NCBI GenBank assembly: GCA_038322995.1
Contig: JBBQGM010000004.1
Coordinates: forward strand, 49,988-113,987
From: QHXQ01 sp038322995
GTDB lineage: Bacteria > Acidobacteriota > Blastocatellia > Pyrinomonadales > Pyrinomonadaceae
Direction of reading: 5' to 3'
Length of the DNA stretch: 64,000 bases
Shown here in pieces: positions 17,089-26,915 of the stretch. Under the pieces are notes generated by a model, which worked only from the letters and a program-made list of their open reading frames with translations, made no database searches and was not told where the DNA came from. The translations under genes were made by a program, and so were the position numbers. Every line of letters starts with the position of its first letter. Position 1 is the stretch's first letter.

Positions 17089-18713
17089 AAGCTAATCCCC
17101 GCCTTGCAGCGCCCCGCAACTTAATCGTCGCTCTCGGTCTCGCGCTGTTGTGCTTTGCGCCCGGCACTCACGCACAGAGACGCACGGGGGCTAAAGCGGC
17201 ACAATCTAAGTCGCCGCAACCAAAGCCCACACCCAGGCCGCATATTCAGCCGCGGCCGGAGCCGGTGCAAATTGTGGCGGGCAGCAGCCAGGTCTGGATA
17301 CGTTGGCGCGGCCAGCCCGGCGTTGACCGCTATCGCTTGCAGGTGGCGCGCGACCGCGCCTTCGGCGACATGGTGTTTGATCGCGCGGTCGTCGGCTTGC
17401 AAGCGCAAGTCGAACTGCCAGTGGGTGACAGTTTCTTCTGGCGCGTCGCACCCGCTGCGCAAGAGACCGGCGAGTTCTCGCCGCCGGAATCTGTGGACGG
17501 GAGTGCGGCGGGCGGTCTCAGCGGTGCGGCCGCCAGCGTCTTGCGCTCGCCGGTCGAGATCGGTTGGCAAGCTTTGACCGGCGAAGTCTTACGCCCGCAA
17601 CCGGCCTTGCTGCGCGGGCCAGGCACGATTGATGTCGTCGCCGTCAACGCCGAAGGGGCCATCTTCGCGCTCGACGGCGCAAACGGTTCGGCGTTGTGGA
17701 CGGCGCGTTATCGCCCGACTGCGGGGCGGAGCGATGCGCCGGTGCAGCCCAAAGCGTTGTTCACGCCGGTGGTTGTGCGCCCGGTAGCCACTGCGCCGGC
17801 GGCGGTGATCGTGGCGTTCGACGGTGGCGTGCGCGCCCTCGACGGTGAGACGGGGCGCGAACTCTGGCGCATGCCGTTGCCCGGTGCGGCTGTATCCGGC
17901 GTGGTCGCGGATTTGGACAACGATAGCGTAGCCGCCGAGTTGGCCGTCGTCACGGATGAGCCAGCGGTGCATTTTATCGACGCGCGGAACGGGCAGTCCC
18001 TCGCGTCGCAGAAATTAGACGGCACTGTGATCGGCGTCCCCGTGCCTTATCTTACCAGCGCCGAGCGCGGTGTTGCGCTGGCGACGACTGGCGGGCTGTT
18101 GGATATTCGGCGCAAGGACGGCTCGCGTTTACGCGCCGTTAAGTATGACGTGCAATTTACGACGCCCCCGCTCATCTTTTCGGGGCCGAGCGGCGCGCTT
18201 ATCGTCATCGGCACAGAACATGGCCTGTTGTTTCTCGACGGCGAGAACATGAAGCCGTTGGGTAAAATCACGACTCCGGACGACAGCCCGCGCGGGCGAC
18301 TCATCGCGGCTGACGTAGATCACGATAACGTGCTTGAGTTGGCTGTGGTCATGAAGTCGGGCAAAGTCGTCGTGGTTAGTGCGGCGGGCCGCATCGTCTG
18401 GGCAGCGGAAGGGGCGAACGACGCTTACAGCCCGACGTTTGCCGATCTGAATGGCGACGGGACACTCGATGTGCTGGTGGCCTCAGCTACCACGTTTGCG
18501 CTCGGCTTCGACGGGCGCGACGGCCGGCTGCTCTGGCAGGCGGACGAAGCGAAGAGCGCGCCGGGCACAGGCGGTGAGGCGGCGGCTTTACGCTCAATTG
18601 CGATCATCGTGGCGGGCACACGCCCGGCACTTGTGATTTGCGGCGATGCAACCCATGCAGGTGTGCGCGCGGTCGGCCTGCCAGGCGGGCCGCTGAAACA
18701 GGCCGCGCAGTAA
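17085..18713 (+). CDS. Secreted beta-propeller protein with FG-GAP/PQQ-like repeats
   Basis: This 542-residue exported protein starts with a signal peptide (hydrophobic run LIVALGLALLCFAPGTHA). A Pro/Lys linker and an FN3-like segment of about 100 residues follow. From about residue 190 there are repeated blades with GALDGANGSALW-like PQQ motifs and calcium-type loops (VVADLDNDS, ADVDHDN, ADLNGDG). The blades suggest a scaffold or ligand-binding propeller. It is translationally coupled to the response regulator (ATGA overlap), so it may be a periplasmic sensor or output, which is inference. Confidence 0.75.
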   Translation: MKANPRLAAPRNLIVALGLALLCFAPGTHAQRRTGAKAAQSKSPQPKPTPRPHIQPRPEPVQIVAGSSQVWIRWRGQPGVDRYRLQVARDRAFGDMVFDRAVVGLQAQVELPVGDSFFWRVAPAAQETGEFSPPESVDGSAAGGLSGAAASVLRSPVEIGWQALTGEVLRPQPALLRGPGTIDVVAVNAEGAIFALDGANGSALWTARYRPTAGRSDAPVQPKALFTPVVVRPVATAPAAVIVAFDGGVRALDGETGRELWRMPLPGAAVSGVVADLDNDSVAAELAVVTDEPAVHFIDARNGQSLASQKLDGTVIGVPVPYLTSAERGVALATTGGLLDIRRKDGSRLRAVKYDVQFTTPPLIFSGPSGALIVIGTEHGLLFLDGENMKPLGKITTPDDSPRGRLIAADVDHDNVLELAVVMKSGKVVVVSAAGRIVWAAEGANDAYSPTFADLNGDGTLDVLVASATTFALGFDGRDGRLLWQADEAKSAPGTGGEAAALRSIAIIVAGTRPALVICGDATHAGVRAVGLPGGPLKQAAQ

Positions 18714-18759
18714 AAACTGCGCGCGGATGCAGCGTAGGCGGATGATGAAAGGGTAGCCG

Positions 18760-18951
18760 TTGGGCAATTGGCTTATCGCGTTGGTGTTATTTCTGATCTG
18801 GTTGGGCGGCGTTGTCTTCGGCAAGGGTGGCTTCATCCACATTCTATTGCTCTGCGCCGTTGCGCTGGCGGTGGTGCAATGGGTCGCCGATCATCGCGCG
18901 CGGCAGGCGCGGGAAGAGTTAGCGCGCGCAACAACGGACGCGGAGCAGTGA
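18760..18951 (+). CDS. Small membrane protein, lmo0937/DUF5670-like
   Basis: This 63-residue protein starts at a TTG. It has two hydrophobic stretches linked by GKGGFIHILL, a pattern I associate with the short 'lmo0937 family' (DUF5670) membrane proteins, which typically read LLGGFIHILLV in the second helix. A basic, Ala-rich tail follows (ARQAREELARA). The function of the family is unknown. Confidence 0.55.
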   Translation: MGNWLIALVLFLIWLGGVVFGKGGFIHILLLCAVALAVVQWVADHRARQAREELARATTDAEQ

Positions 18952-19125
18952 AAATAAAGTCAGACAACAAAGTCTTCAGCGCCGCGCGGACATCGTTTCA
19001 ACGCAGCCTCGTTTTCGGCGGCAACTCGAAACTGCCGCCTGCGCATCAATGCTGACGGGCAGCAGTTTCCCCCGCGCGGCCCGGCGCGTTTACAATTACA
19101 TCAACCCAAACAGGAGCATCGTTTT

Positions 19126-20709
19126 ATGCACCGCTTGCGCTCCCGCTATCTTTGCACCGCGCTGCTTTGCGCAGTCTTAACCGGCATAGTATTCGTGCCC
19201 GCCGCGCGGGCGCAGGCTGATTTGCCACGCGAAACCGTGGCCATCACTTATCCGCTCGAACAATCCATCAACGTGCGCTTTCGTGGGACAACCCGCTTGC
19301 CGCGTCTGACCGGCGAAGCGAAGGTCAAACGTTCGGGTCGGCGCAACACGCGGGTCGAGTTGAACGTGGACAATCTGCCCCGCGCCAACGAACTCGGCGG
19401 CATCTATACGACGTTCGTGCTGTGGGCCATCTCGCCCGAAGGCCGCGCCGATAATCTGGGTGAGATTAAACGCAGCGGCAGTCAACTCATCGACTCAAAA
19501 CTCGATGTGACCACACCGCTGCAAACTTTTGCCCTCATCGTTACCGCCGAGCCGCACTACCTTGTGCGCGGCCCAAGCCGCATGGTCGTGCTGGAGAATC
19601 TGCCACCGACTAAGCCCGGCGATGCGGAAGTGGCGACGGTCAACGTGCATTATCTCGGCAACACGAGCGACTACTTCAACGATCCGCGCGTGCCCGAAAT
19701 GGCGGACGCGGACTTCGCCCGCACGCCTACGTCACTGCTCGGCGCGCGGCAGGCGCTCAACCTCGCACGCTATGTCGGCGCGGAAAGAGACGCGCCCGAT
19801 GAGTGGCAGGCAGCGAGTGCGAAACTGGCCGAAGCTGAGAACGCATGGCGCTTGAAGCAGGCGAGTGAGGAGACGGATGCGCTGGCGCGGCGGGCCATCG
19901 ATCTCGGCGTGAAGGCCGAAGAGTCCACCGAAGCGCACAAGGCCGCACGCTTGCGCCGCGACGAGATCGCCCGCCGGGATCGGGCCGTGCAGGACGCAGA
20001 ACGTAGTGCTGATACCGCCACCCAAGCGACCACGGAACTGCGAACTGCGCTTGAGCGCGAGACGCACGCGCGTGAATTGTCGGAACGTGATCTCGGCAAC
20101 GCGAATCAACAAGTGCGCGATCTGCGCAGCGAGATTGCGCGGCTCCGCGAAGAGTTAGCGACCGTGCGCGCCGGGGCGGAAGAGGCGAGGATTAACCTCG
20201 CGCGCATCGAGGGCGAGCGGGCTGTCGAACAGGCGCGGCGCGAAGTTGAGCAGCGGGCGACACAACAACATGAAGCGGCGGCCGCATTGCGCCAGAATCT
20301 CGCGCGCTTCGGCACAGTGCGCGAAACCGAGCGCGGCTTCGTGCTCGTGTTGGCCGAAACGCTCTGGACGGGCGCACGGCTCGCAGAGCTTGCGCCGCAA
20401 TCCGCCTCCACGCTTGAGCCGCTGGCCGCGCTGCTCGCTAACAGTCCCGATTACGGGGTGATTATTGAAGCCTACACAGATGGCCGCGGCGATGCCGCCG
20501 GGTTGCGCCGACTCACGCAGGAGCGCGCCGAAACACTGGCCGCGCGCCTCGTGGCCGCTGGAGTTGATGGCGCACGCATCCAATCGAGCGGACTTGGCGC
20601 GGACAGTCCGGTCGCACCCAACACCACGCCCGCCGGTCGTCTGCGCAACCGGCGCACAGAGATCACCATCGTCCCGCCGCCGCAAACAAGCGCAGCCTCG
20701 GCGCATTAA
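19126..20709 (+). CDS. OmpA-family peptidoglycan-binding protein with coiled coil
   Basis: This 527-residue exported protein has a signal peptide ending near ARAQ (residue 30). A beta-rich N-terminal domain of about 140 residues follows (WAISPEGRADNLGEIKRSG is typical of an anti-sigma or Ig-like domain in related proteins). Next comes a long Ala/Glu/Arg-rich coiled coil (about residues 210-390). The C-terminal OmpA-like domain has VIIEAYTDGRGD, LTQERAETLAARLVAAGV and GRLRNRRTEI, the peptidoglycan-binding signature. It probably ties the envelope to the cell wall. Confidence 0.8.
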   Translation: MHRLRSRYLCTALLCAVLTGIVFVPAARAQADLPRETVAITYPLEQSINVRFRGTTRLPRLTGEAKVKRSGRRNTRVELNVDNLPRANELGGIYTTFVLWAISPEGRADNLGEIKRSGSQLIDSKLDVTTPLQTFALIVTAEPHYLVRGPSRMVVLENLPPTKPGDAEVATVNVHYLGNTSDYFNDPRVPEMADADFARTPTSLLGARQALNLARYVGAERDAPDEWQAASAKLAEAENAWRLKQASEETDALARRAIDLGVKAEESTEAHKAARLRRDEIARRDRAVQDAERSADTATQATTELRTALERETHARELSERDLGNANQQVRDLRSEIARLREELATVRAGAEEARINLARIEGERAVEQARREVEQRATQQHEAAAALRQNLARFGTVRETERGFVLVLAETLWTGARLAELAPQSASTLEPLAALLANSPDYGVIIEAYTDGRGDAAGLRRLTQERAETLAARLVAAGVDGARIQSSGLGADSPVAPNTTPAGRLRNRRTEITIVPPPQTSAASAH

Positions 20710-20717
20710 AAACTCAT

Positions 20718-20780
20718 AAAGCGTGCCGCGTGAATCATAAATAGCTACTTCTTCTATTTGCGATTCACGCGGCACGCTTT
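20718..20780. terminator. Long hairpin between the OmpA-like and histidine kinase genes
   Basis: Arms at 20718-20736 and 20762-20780 are perfect 19-base complements (AAAGCGTGCCGCGTGAATC and its reverse). An inner ATAG/CTAT pairing and outer ACTCAT/ATGAGT bases extend the fold. It likely terminates transcription of the OmpA-like gene, although there is no long T run. The right arm ends 11 bases before the kinase ATG, so it may also occlude that start. Confidence 0.5.
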
Positions 20781-20791
20781 ACGATGAGTTC

Positions 20792-22957
20792 ATGTCGCTG
20801 CTCGAAATCATTCAACTCGTCGGCTACAGCATGGGGGCGGCGCTGCCTCTGTGGTTGAGTGTGCTGCTGGCGCGCCAGCGGCGGACGCTCGCGCCGCAGG
20901 AGCGCGTCCTATTAGCGCTGGCCATCACGATGGGGCTGTGGCACGCGAGCAACTTGCTGCTCGTCTTGCGCGCACTGCTGGGGTTGGACGCGACGCGCTG
21001 GGTCGGGCTGTTGCGCCTGGCGGAGACCGTCGCCGTCATCTCGATCACCCTCGCTTACTCCTTATTGCTCCACGTCCATCTGCACCTCTGGGCCAATGCG
21101 CGCGAACGCCCGCTGACAAGCTTCGAGCGCGTGCGTATCTATCTCTCTTATATCCCCGCGCTGTTTCTTTTCGTCACCGTGCCGCGCCTCTGGTTGGGCG
21201 CATACTTGCCGTTGCAGGAAAAACTCGCGCCCTTTGTCCTGCCGTTCGGCTTGTGGGCGACCTACGTGTTATGTCTGATCGCCGGCACGGACATCTTGAT
21301 CGCGCGGCGCGCGGGTGCCCCCGGCGAGCGTCGGCTCATGGCGACCCTGGCCGGCTCGTTCCTGATCATCGCGGCGTTGTTGCTATCGGTCTACGCGCTT
21401 GGAGTAGGACATCAAGGCGCGTTGAAAGCTTACCTTGAGACGCTCGGCAATCTTGGCTCATTATTGCCGACTGCGCTCATCGCTTACCACGTCTATCGTT
21501 ATCGCTATCTCGAACTGATTATTAAAGAGAGTCTGGTCGCTGCCTCTTTCGCAGCCGTCATTCTGCTCATCTATCTCTTTGGCATCCGCACCATCGAGAC
21601 ATGGTTGACTGGCCATTATCAACTGCGCGCCGGGGTCGTCGAAGCACTTTTGATTCTTGCCTTTGCGCTCTCGGCCGCGCCCCTACGCAAGTGGCTCGAA
21701 AAACGTTTTCAAAAACTCTTCGCCCGCGAGGCCGCGCTCTATCGCGAAATCGTCGCCCGCATCGGCACACAACCGCGCGGCCACCAGAGTCTGCCCGACT
21801 TTTTACGCTTCATCGAAGCACGCACGGCGCACGAGCTCGGCCTGCGGCGGGTGCAATTCTATCTGCGGGCCAATAGCCCACTAGAGTCCGATAACGACGA
21901 AGAAAATGCACCGGCATTTCTGTCGCACGAAGAAAGCGCAGCGCCCGGCAGCGATGAGCTAAACGGTGCTGGCCCGGTTGCCTCGAATTGGGCCGCGCCT
22001 TTGGTTGCGCTGGCAGGCGAGAAAGGCGGAATGCTTGAGGGCGGGCGCGAACTACGCGGGCGCGGGTTTGAGATCGCTTTCGCGTTATCACGCGAGGAGA
22101 ATGTATTGGGCCTGATGCTGGTGGATGCCCCGCGCTCGGCGTTAACGAACGATGTGCGTGCGGTGCTGGCGGTGCTGGCGGGGCAGGTGGCGATTGCGCT
22201 GGCCGACGCGCGGCTCGTCGAGGAGAACGTACAGCTTGAGCGTAAACTTGCGCAGGGCGAACGGCTGGCCGCGCTCGGCCAGATGGCGGCGGCGGTCGCC
22301 CATGAGGTAAAGAACCCACTGTCCGCTATCAAGTCTATCGCACAGGTCATGCGCGAGGACGAAAGCCTGGCGCGTGAGTACGCGCGCGACCTTGATCTGA
22401 TCGTCGGCGAAACGGATCGCCTCAGTCGCAGCGTCAGCCAGCTATTGAGTTTCGCCCGGCACACTCCGCCCGCAGGCGGGCCCACACGGGCCGACGAACT
22501 GGCGCGGGCCATCGTTGAACTATTCCACGCAGAGGCCAGCGCGCACGGCATCCACCTCGCACTGCACGCCGCGACGCAAGCCGCTCTCGACGGCCCGCAA
22601 GCGACCGCCGTGCGGGCTGCGTTGTCAAATCTGCTATTAAACGCATTGCAAGCGACACCAGCCGGCGGGCAAGTGCGGATTGAGGCGACGGAAGAGAATA
22701 CTGATCTGCTGTTCGCCGTCACCGATGGCGGGCCGGGCGTGGCCGGCGATTTACGCGCCCGCATCTGGGAGCCGTTCTTCACGACCCGCCAGCGTGGAAC
22801 AGGTTTAGGTCTAGCCATCGTGCGCAAACGCATGGAAGAGGTCGGCGGGCTGGCGCGGCTCGCGCCGCAACAGCCGCGCGGGGGCGCGCGGTTCGAGTTA
22901 CGCTTGCCACACGCGGGCGTGGCCGCGGATTTGCCTATTGCAGCGGGAACGTTATAA
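20792..22957 (+). CDS. Membrane sensor histidine kinase
   Basis: This 721-residue kinase has an N-terminal block of about seven or eight membrane helices (residues 1-300), then a GAF-like region (about 320-470). The HisKA domain has the phospho-acceptor His in AAVAHEVKNPLSAIKSI, and the ATPase domain has LSNLLLNALQATPAGG (N box), VTDGGPGVAG (G1) and GTGLGLAIVRKRMEEVGG (G2). It is 27 bases upstream of an NtrC-type regulator, its evident partner. The HEVKNPL box is typical of NtrB-like kinases. Confidence 0.92.
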   Translation: MSLLEIIQLVGYSMGAALPLWLSVLLARQRRTLAPQERVLLALAITMGLWHASNLLLVLRALLGLDATRWVGLLRLAETVAVISITLAYSLLLHVHLHLWANARERPLTSFERVRIYLSYIPALFLFVTVPRLWLGAYLPLQEKLAPFVLPFGLWATYVLCLIAGTDILIARRAGAPGERRLMATLAGSFLIIAALLLSVYALGVGHQGALKAYLETLGNLGSLLPTALIAYHVYRYRYLELIIKESLVAASFAAVILLIYLFGIRTIETWLTGHYQLRAGVVEALLILAFALSAAPLRKWLEKRFQKLFAREAALYREIVARIGTQPRGHQSLPDFLRFIEARTAHELGLRRVQFYLRANSPLESDNDEENAPAFLSHEESAAPGSDELNGAGPVASNWAAPLVALAGEKGGMLEGGRELRGRGFEIAFALSREENVLGLMLVDAPRSALTNDVRAVLAVLAGQVAIALADARLVEENVQLERKLAQGERLAALGQMAAAVAHEVKNPLSAIKSIAQVMREDESLAREYARDLDLIVGETDRLSRSVSQLLSFARHTPPAGGPTRADELARAIVELFHAEASAHGIHLALHAATQAALDGPQATAVRAALSNLLLNALQATPAGGQVRIEATEENTDLLFAVTDGGPGVAGDLRARIWEPFFTTRQRGTGLGLAIVRKRMEEVGGLARLAPQQPRGGARFELRLPHAGVAADLPIAAGTL

Positions 22958-22984
22958 CCACAATCGCGCAAGTACAGAGACTAC

Positions 22985-24490
22985 ATGACAGATCAAACCG
23001 ATCAAGCCGAGCCACTCCGCCTGCTCATCGTGGACGACGAAGAGGCGGCGCGCTACGGCATGCGCCGCGCGCTCAACAACTCAGGTTATGCCATCGCAGA
23101 GGCGGGCAGCGTAGCAGAGGCGCGCAATTCGATCAGCGCGCGCCCACCCGATTTGTTGCTGCTCGACGTGAATCTGCCGGGGCAGAGCGGGCTTGAGTTT
23201 CTGCACGAACTGCGAATGCAACATGCAGCCCACGCCACATCAGGCGAGGCCGCGCCGCTCGTTATTTTGATCACCGCGCATGGCTCTGAGCGGCTAGCCG
23301 TCGAAGCCATCAAGGCCGGCGCATATGATTATTTGCCGAAGCCGTTCGAGGTGGACGATCTGCGCCTCGTCGTCAAGAATGCGCTGGAGACAGTGCGCTT
23401 GCGCCGCGATAACAAACGGTTGCGGGCGCAGATCGAGCAAGAGCAGGCCGCCCGGGGCTCGTTGCTCGGTAACTCGGAAGCGTTGCGGCGCGTGCGCGTG
23501 CTCATCAATAAAGTGGCCGAGACCGACGCGACCGTTCTCATCCGTGGTGAGTCGGGCACGGGCAAGGAACTCGTCGCGCAAGAGATACACGAGCGCAGCA
23601 GCGCGCGGCGGCGCGGCGCATTCGTCGCCGTCAACTGCGCCGCTTTGCCCGCCGAGTTGATCGAGTCAGAACTCTTCGGCCACGAGAAAGGCGCGTTCAC
23701 CGGCGCGACGGCGCGGCGGCGCGGCAAATTCGAGCAAGCCGACGGGGGCACGTTGTTCCTCGACGAGATCGGCGACATGAGCGCCAACGTGCAGGCGAAA
23801 TTGCTGCGCGCGTTGGAAGAACGACGGGTCGAACGACTCGGTGGCAACGAGTCGATTGCCGTGGACGTGCGGATCATCAGCGCGACCCATCGCCCGCTCG
23901 AACAAGAGATCGAAGCGGGGAACTTCCGCGCCGATCTCTTCTATCGCTTGCGCGTCGTGACGGTCGAACTTGCGCCCCTGCGCGAGCGCCGCGAGGACAT
24001 ACCCATGCTCGCCGCAGCCTTCGCGCGACTGACCGCCGAACGTTACAAGTTGCCGGAACGGCGCATCGGCGCGTCAGCTTTGCGTCAATTGCTTGAGTAT
24101 CACTGGCCCGGCAACGTGCGCGAGTTGCGCAACGTCATCGAGCGTTCGCTCGTGTTGGCTGAAGGCGATGAACTAACCGCGCGTGATCTGCCTGATGAGA
24201 TCAAGCCTGGTGGGGGCACAGCCGAGCAAAGCGGGCCGAGCGAGCCACTGACAGGTGCGCAACTGGCTGTGCCGTTCACCGCCGACTTTCGCCACGACCG
24301 GCGCGAGTTTGAGCGGCGCTATATCACGCGCTGCCTGGAAGAGAGCGGCGGCAACGTCACACGCGCCGCCGCCGTCCTCGGTATGCACCGGCAATCGCTG
24401 CAACATAAATTGCGCGAACTCGGCCTCGCCCGTCGCTATGTCTCTGTCGGTATGGAAGACGAACCAACGCAAGATAATTCCGACAACTGA
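22985..24490 (+). CDS. NtrC-family sigma-54-dependent response regulator
   Basis: This 501-residue regulator has a receiver domain with LIVDDEEAARYG, the acceptor Asp in LLLLDVNLPGQSG and the Lys of YLPKPFEVDD. The AAA+ domain has Walker A GESGTGKELVA, the sigma-54 contact loop FGHEKGAFTGA and Walker B GGTLFLDEIGDM. A C-terminal Fis-type helix-turn-helix (GGNVTRAAAVLGMHRQSLQ) follows. The intact GAFTGA loop indicates a functional sigma-54 activator, so the kinase-regulator pair probably controls sigma-54 promoters elsewhere. Confidence 0.95.
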   Translation: MTDQTDQAEPLRLLIVDDEEAARYGMRRALNNSGYAIAEAGSVAEARNSISARPPDLLLLDVNLPGQSGLEFLHELRMQHAAHATSGEAAPLVILITAHGSERLAVEAIKAGAYDYLPKPFEVDDLRLVVKNALETVRLRRDNKRLRAQIEQEQAARGSLLGNSEALRRVRVLINKVAETDATVLIRGESGTGKELVAQEIHERSSARRRGAFVAVNCAALPAELIESELFGHEKGAFTGATARRRGKFEQADGGTLFLDEIGDMSANVQAKLLRALEERRVERLGGNESIAVDVRIISATHRPLEQEIEAGNFRADLFYRLRVVTVELAPLRERREDIPMLAAAFARLTAERYKLPERRIGASALRQLLEYHWPGNVRELRNVIERSLVLAEGDELTARDLPDEIKPGGGTAEQSGPSEPLTGAQLAVPFTADFRHDRREFERRYITRCLEESGGNVTRAAAVLGMHRQSLQHKLRELGLARRYVSVGMEDEPTQDNSDN

Positions 24491-24693
24491 CGGAAGAACA
24501 TTAGTCAGTATCGCGTGCGCTAGACTGCCGGTGCTTGTGTTGGCAACGACCTCGCCTACTAGCTCATGCGGTACTGACAGGCTGACAGACACAGCTTAAT
24601 TGCAGCCAATGGTTAATCGTAATGGCCGGTATGCTCCTTGCCATGCAAATGATTGCGCCGTAGTGCGCCAATCTTTTGTCGGCAGGAGTCATC

Positions 24694-26076
24694 GTGATTT
24701 TTTCAACAGCAATTCGGCGCAATTTAGTCTTCATTCTGTTCATCTGTGCGAGTCTGTGCTTGCTCACTTCACCCCTGCGCGCGCAAACTAAAGCAGAGCA
24801 ACCGCACCGGCATCTCATCATCTGCATTGACGGCGTGGGCTTCGCCACCATCGAGCGGATGCGCGCTGAAGGCCGGTTCAAACTTTTCCATCAACCCGCG
24901 CACATGATCGCGCCGTTCCCGACGTTGACCGATGTGTCATTGAGCGAAATCTTGCGGCCCGTCGGGGCCGGCGAGCCGGCCGGTTATGAAGATAGTTATT
25001 ACGACGTGGCGAGCAATCGCATGCGCGGCGGCATAGCGGATCGCTTTCGGCAAGATCGTTTCATCGTCGGCACATATCGCGATCTTTTCGACTATCATCC
25101 GTCGGCCTTAAAGAGCGGCATCATGGGCTACGCCGCGCCGCCGCTTTCGACTTACCTGGCCGCCGTTGCTGATTTGGTGAGCCTCCGTCAGAGGTTTCGC
25201 GCCTCGCGCGAGCCGGTCTTCTTTGGCTATACCGGCGCGACAGACTCGCTCGCGCACCTCGGCGGCGAGCGCCTGCTGCGCAGTTTCCTCGCGCGCCTCG
25301 ACGACACGCTCGCGGAACTCGTGCGTGAGAGCGGCGGCCACACCGAGGTCACACTCTTCTCCGACCACGGCAACCTCTTCAGGTCATACCGGCGCGCACC
25401 CGTGAAAGACGCGCTGAAGCGCGCGGGCTTCAAGCGCGTAAATAGTTTGCAGGACGAGCGCAGTGTCGTGTTGCCGCAGTTCGGCCTGGTCGGTAGCGCG
25501 GAGTTGTGGACGAAGCCGGGCAATGAGCCACGGTTGGCTGCCGTGCTGGCGCAGGTGCGCGGCGTTGACTTCGCCGCGTACGCACAGGGCGCTTTGGTTT
25601 ACGTCAGCAGTCACACGGGGCAGGCTGTGATCGAGCGCCGGGGCGAGCGGTTTAGTTATCGTGTGCTGACCGGCGATCCGCTTGAGTTAAATGAGACGAT
25701 GCGCACGTTGAGCGCGCAAGGACAGATTGATCGGGACGGCTTCAGCGCGGATGCCGACTGGTTCGCGGCGACGTGCGCGAGTGCGCGGCCCGATGTGGTG
25801 CGCCGGGTCTATGCAAGTGCGACGCAACAGGTGCGCAACCGGGCCAGCGTGGTCGTTAGTTTTAGCGACGGCTATTACACGGGCAGCGTGTTGCTTGATA
25901 CTTTCGCCTTTATGAAAGCTACGCACGGTAACATCGGGCGCGGGCACAGCCTCGGTTTCGTCATGAGCAGCGCACAAGAGTTGCCCGCCTACTTGCGCGC
26001 AGGCGACGTGTGGCCGGCCCTCGGCTCACCTGTTATCAAGCAGGCTCCACGGCCGGATTTGCACGCAGCGAAATAA
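24694..26076 (+). CDS. Secreted alkaline phosphatase superfamily protein (phosphodiesterase-like)
   Basis: This is a 460-residue protein with an N-terminal signal peptide. I chose the GTG at 24694 because GCAGGAG lies six bases upstream and the signal sequence begins directly there. Metal and nucleophile motifs of the type I phosphodiesterase/alkaline phosphatase fold are visible: LIICIDGVGFATIERM, the candidate Thr in FPTLTDV, FGYTGATDSLAHLGG and TLFSDHGNL. The substrate is unknown. It lies upstream of the peptide-modification genes, on the same strand, but may be unrelated to them. Confidence 0.75.
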   Translation: MIFSTAIRRNLVFILFICASLCLLTSPLRAQTKAEQPHRHLIICIDGVGFATIERMRAEGRFKLFHQPAHMIAPFPTLTDVSLSEILRPVGAGEPAGYEDSYYDVASNRMRGGIADRFRQDRFIVGTYRDLFDYHPSALKSGIMGYAAPPLSTYLAAVADLVSLRQRFRASREPVFFGYTGATDSLAHLGGERLLRSFLARLDDTLAELVRESGGHTEVTLFSDHGNLFRSYRRAPVKDALKRAGFKRVNSLQDERSVVLPQFGLVGSAELWTKPGNEPRLAAVLAQVRGVDFAAYAQGALVYVSSHTGQAVIERRGERFSYRVLTGDPLELNETMRTLSAQGQIDRDGFSADADWFAATCASARPDVVRRVYASATQQVRNRASVVVSFSDGYYTGSVLLDTFAFMKATHGNIGRGHSLGFVMSSAQELPAYLRAGDVWPALGSPVIKQAPRPDLHAAK

Positions 26077-26258
26077 CAGAGAGCCGCAACCGTTGCTGAG
26101 CCGTTGTGCGCGTTCCTTGCGTGAACTTATATCTGGTTGCCCGTCTGCCTCAGCCCCGCGCACCATCGTCCATGCACCTGCGTTGCACATCGGCCAAAGT
26201 TGTGGTTAGATTTACCCCGCGCCACTTTACACCAGCAAGCGAGCCACTAAAACAGTTT

Positions 26259-26915
26259 ATGAAAGCTAAAATAGACGCGATCCTTCAGCGCGAACAGGCT
26301 GAATATCTTGAGCGTTTGCATCCGGCGAACGAAGGCCTGCTCGCGGAGATGGAGGCGTATGCGGGGGCGCATCATGTGCCCGTGGCGGATCGTGAAGTCG
26401 CGCTCTTTCTGGAGATCACGGCGCGGATGACGGCCGCGCGGCACGTGTTGGAGATCGGCATGGCTATCGGCTATTCCGTCATCCATCTGCTGCGCGGCAT
26501 GCCGGCCGACGGTCTCGTCGTCACCATTGAACCGAACGATGAGATGATCGCGCAAGCGGAAACTTATTTCACTCGCGCGAATATGCGCGAGCGCGTGCGC
26601 ATTGAGCGTGGGCGGGCGCTTGATGTGCTGCCGCGCTTGACGGAGACGTTTGATCTCGTCTATCTCGACGCGTTGAAAGAAGAGTACGGGGCTTATCTCG
26701 ATGCAGCGCTGCCGCTGCTGCGCACGGGTGGTGTGGTCGTGGCCGATAATCTGCTCTGGGGCGGGCAGGTGGCCGGCGATGTGAATGCGCCCGATCAGAC
26801 AGCTTCGACAGAAGCATTGCGGGCATTCAATCAGCAGTTTGTGCGCCATCCGCAACTGCGCGCCGTGGTGTTACCGGTGGGCGATGGTTTGGGTTACGGC
26901 GTGAAGTTGACATGA
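26259..26915 (+). CDS. Class I SAM-dependent O-methyltransferase (COMT-like)
   Basis: This 218-residue protein has the catechol O-methyltransferase-type Rossmann fold. Motif I is VLEIGMAIGYSVIHLL, the acidic ribose contact is VVTIEPNDEM, and the metal/substrate region is DLVYLDALKEEYGAYLD followed by GGVVVADNLLWGG. The start at 26259 gives a normal family N-terminus; a longer reading upstream looks non-coding. The stop overlaps the nucleotidyltransferase ATG by four bases (ATGA), so the two are made together. Confidence 0.88.
   Translation: MKAKIDAILQREQAEYLERLHPANEGLLAEMEAYAGAHHVPVADREVALFLEITARMTAARHVLEIGMAIGYSVIHLLRGMPADGLVVTIEPNDEMIAQAETYFTRANMRERVRIERGRALDVLPRLTETFDLVYLDALKEEYGAYLDAALPLLRTGGVVVADNLLWGGQVAGDVNAPDQTASTEALRAFNQQFVRHPQLRAVVLPVGDGLGYGVKLT

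Noticed and set aside
21859..22971. 370-codon open frame antisense to the histidine kinase
   Set aside because: It mirrors the kinase frame, is Ser/Arg/Pro-rich without domains, and arises from GC-rich codon bias. The plus-strand kinase has all catalytic boxes.
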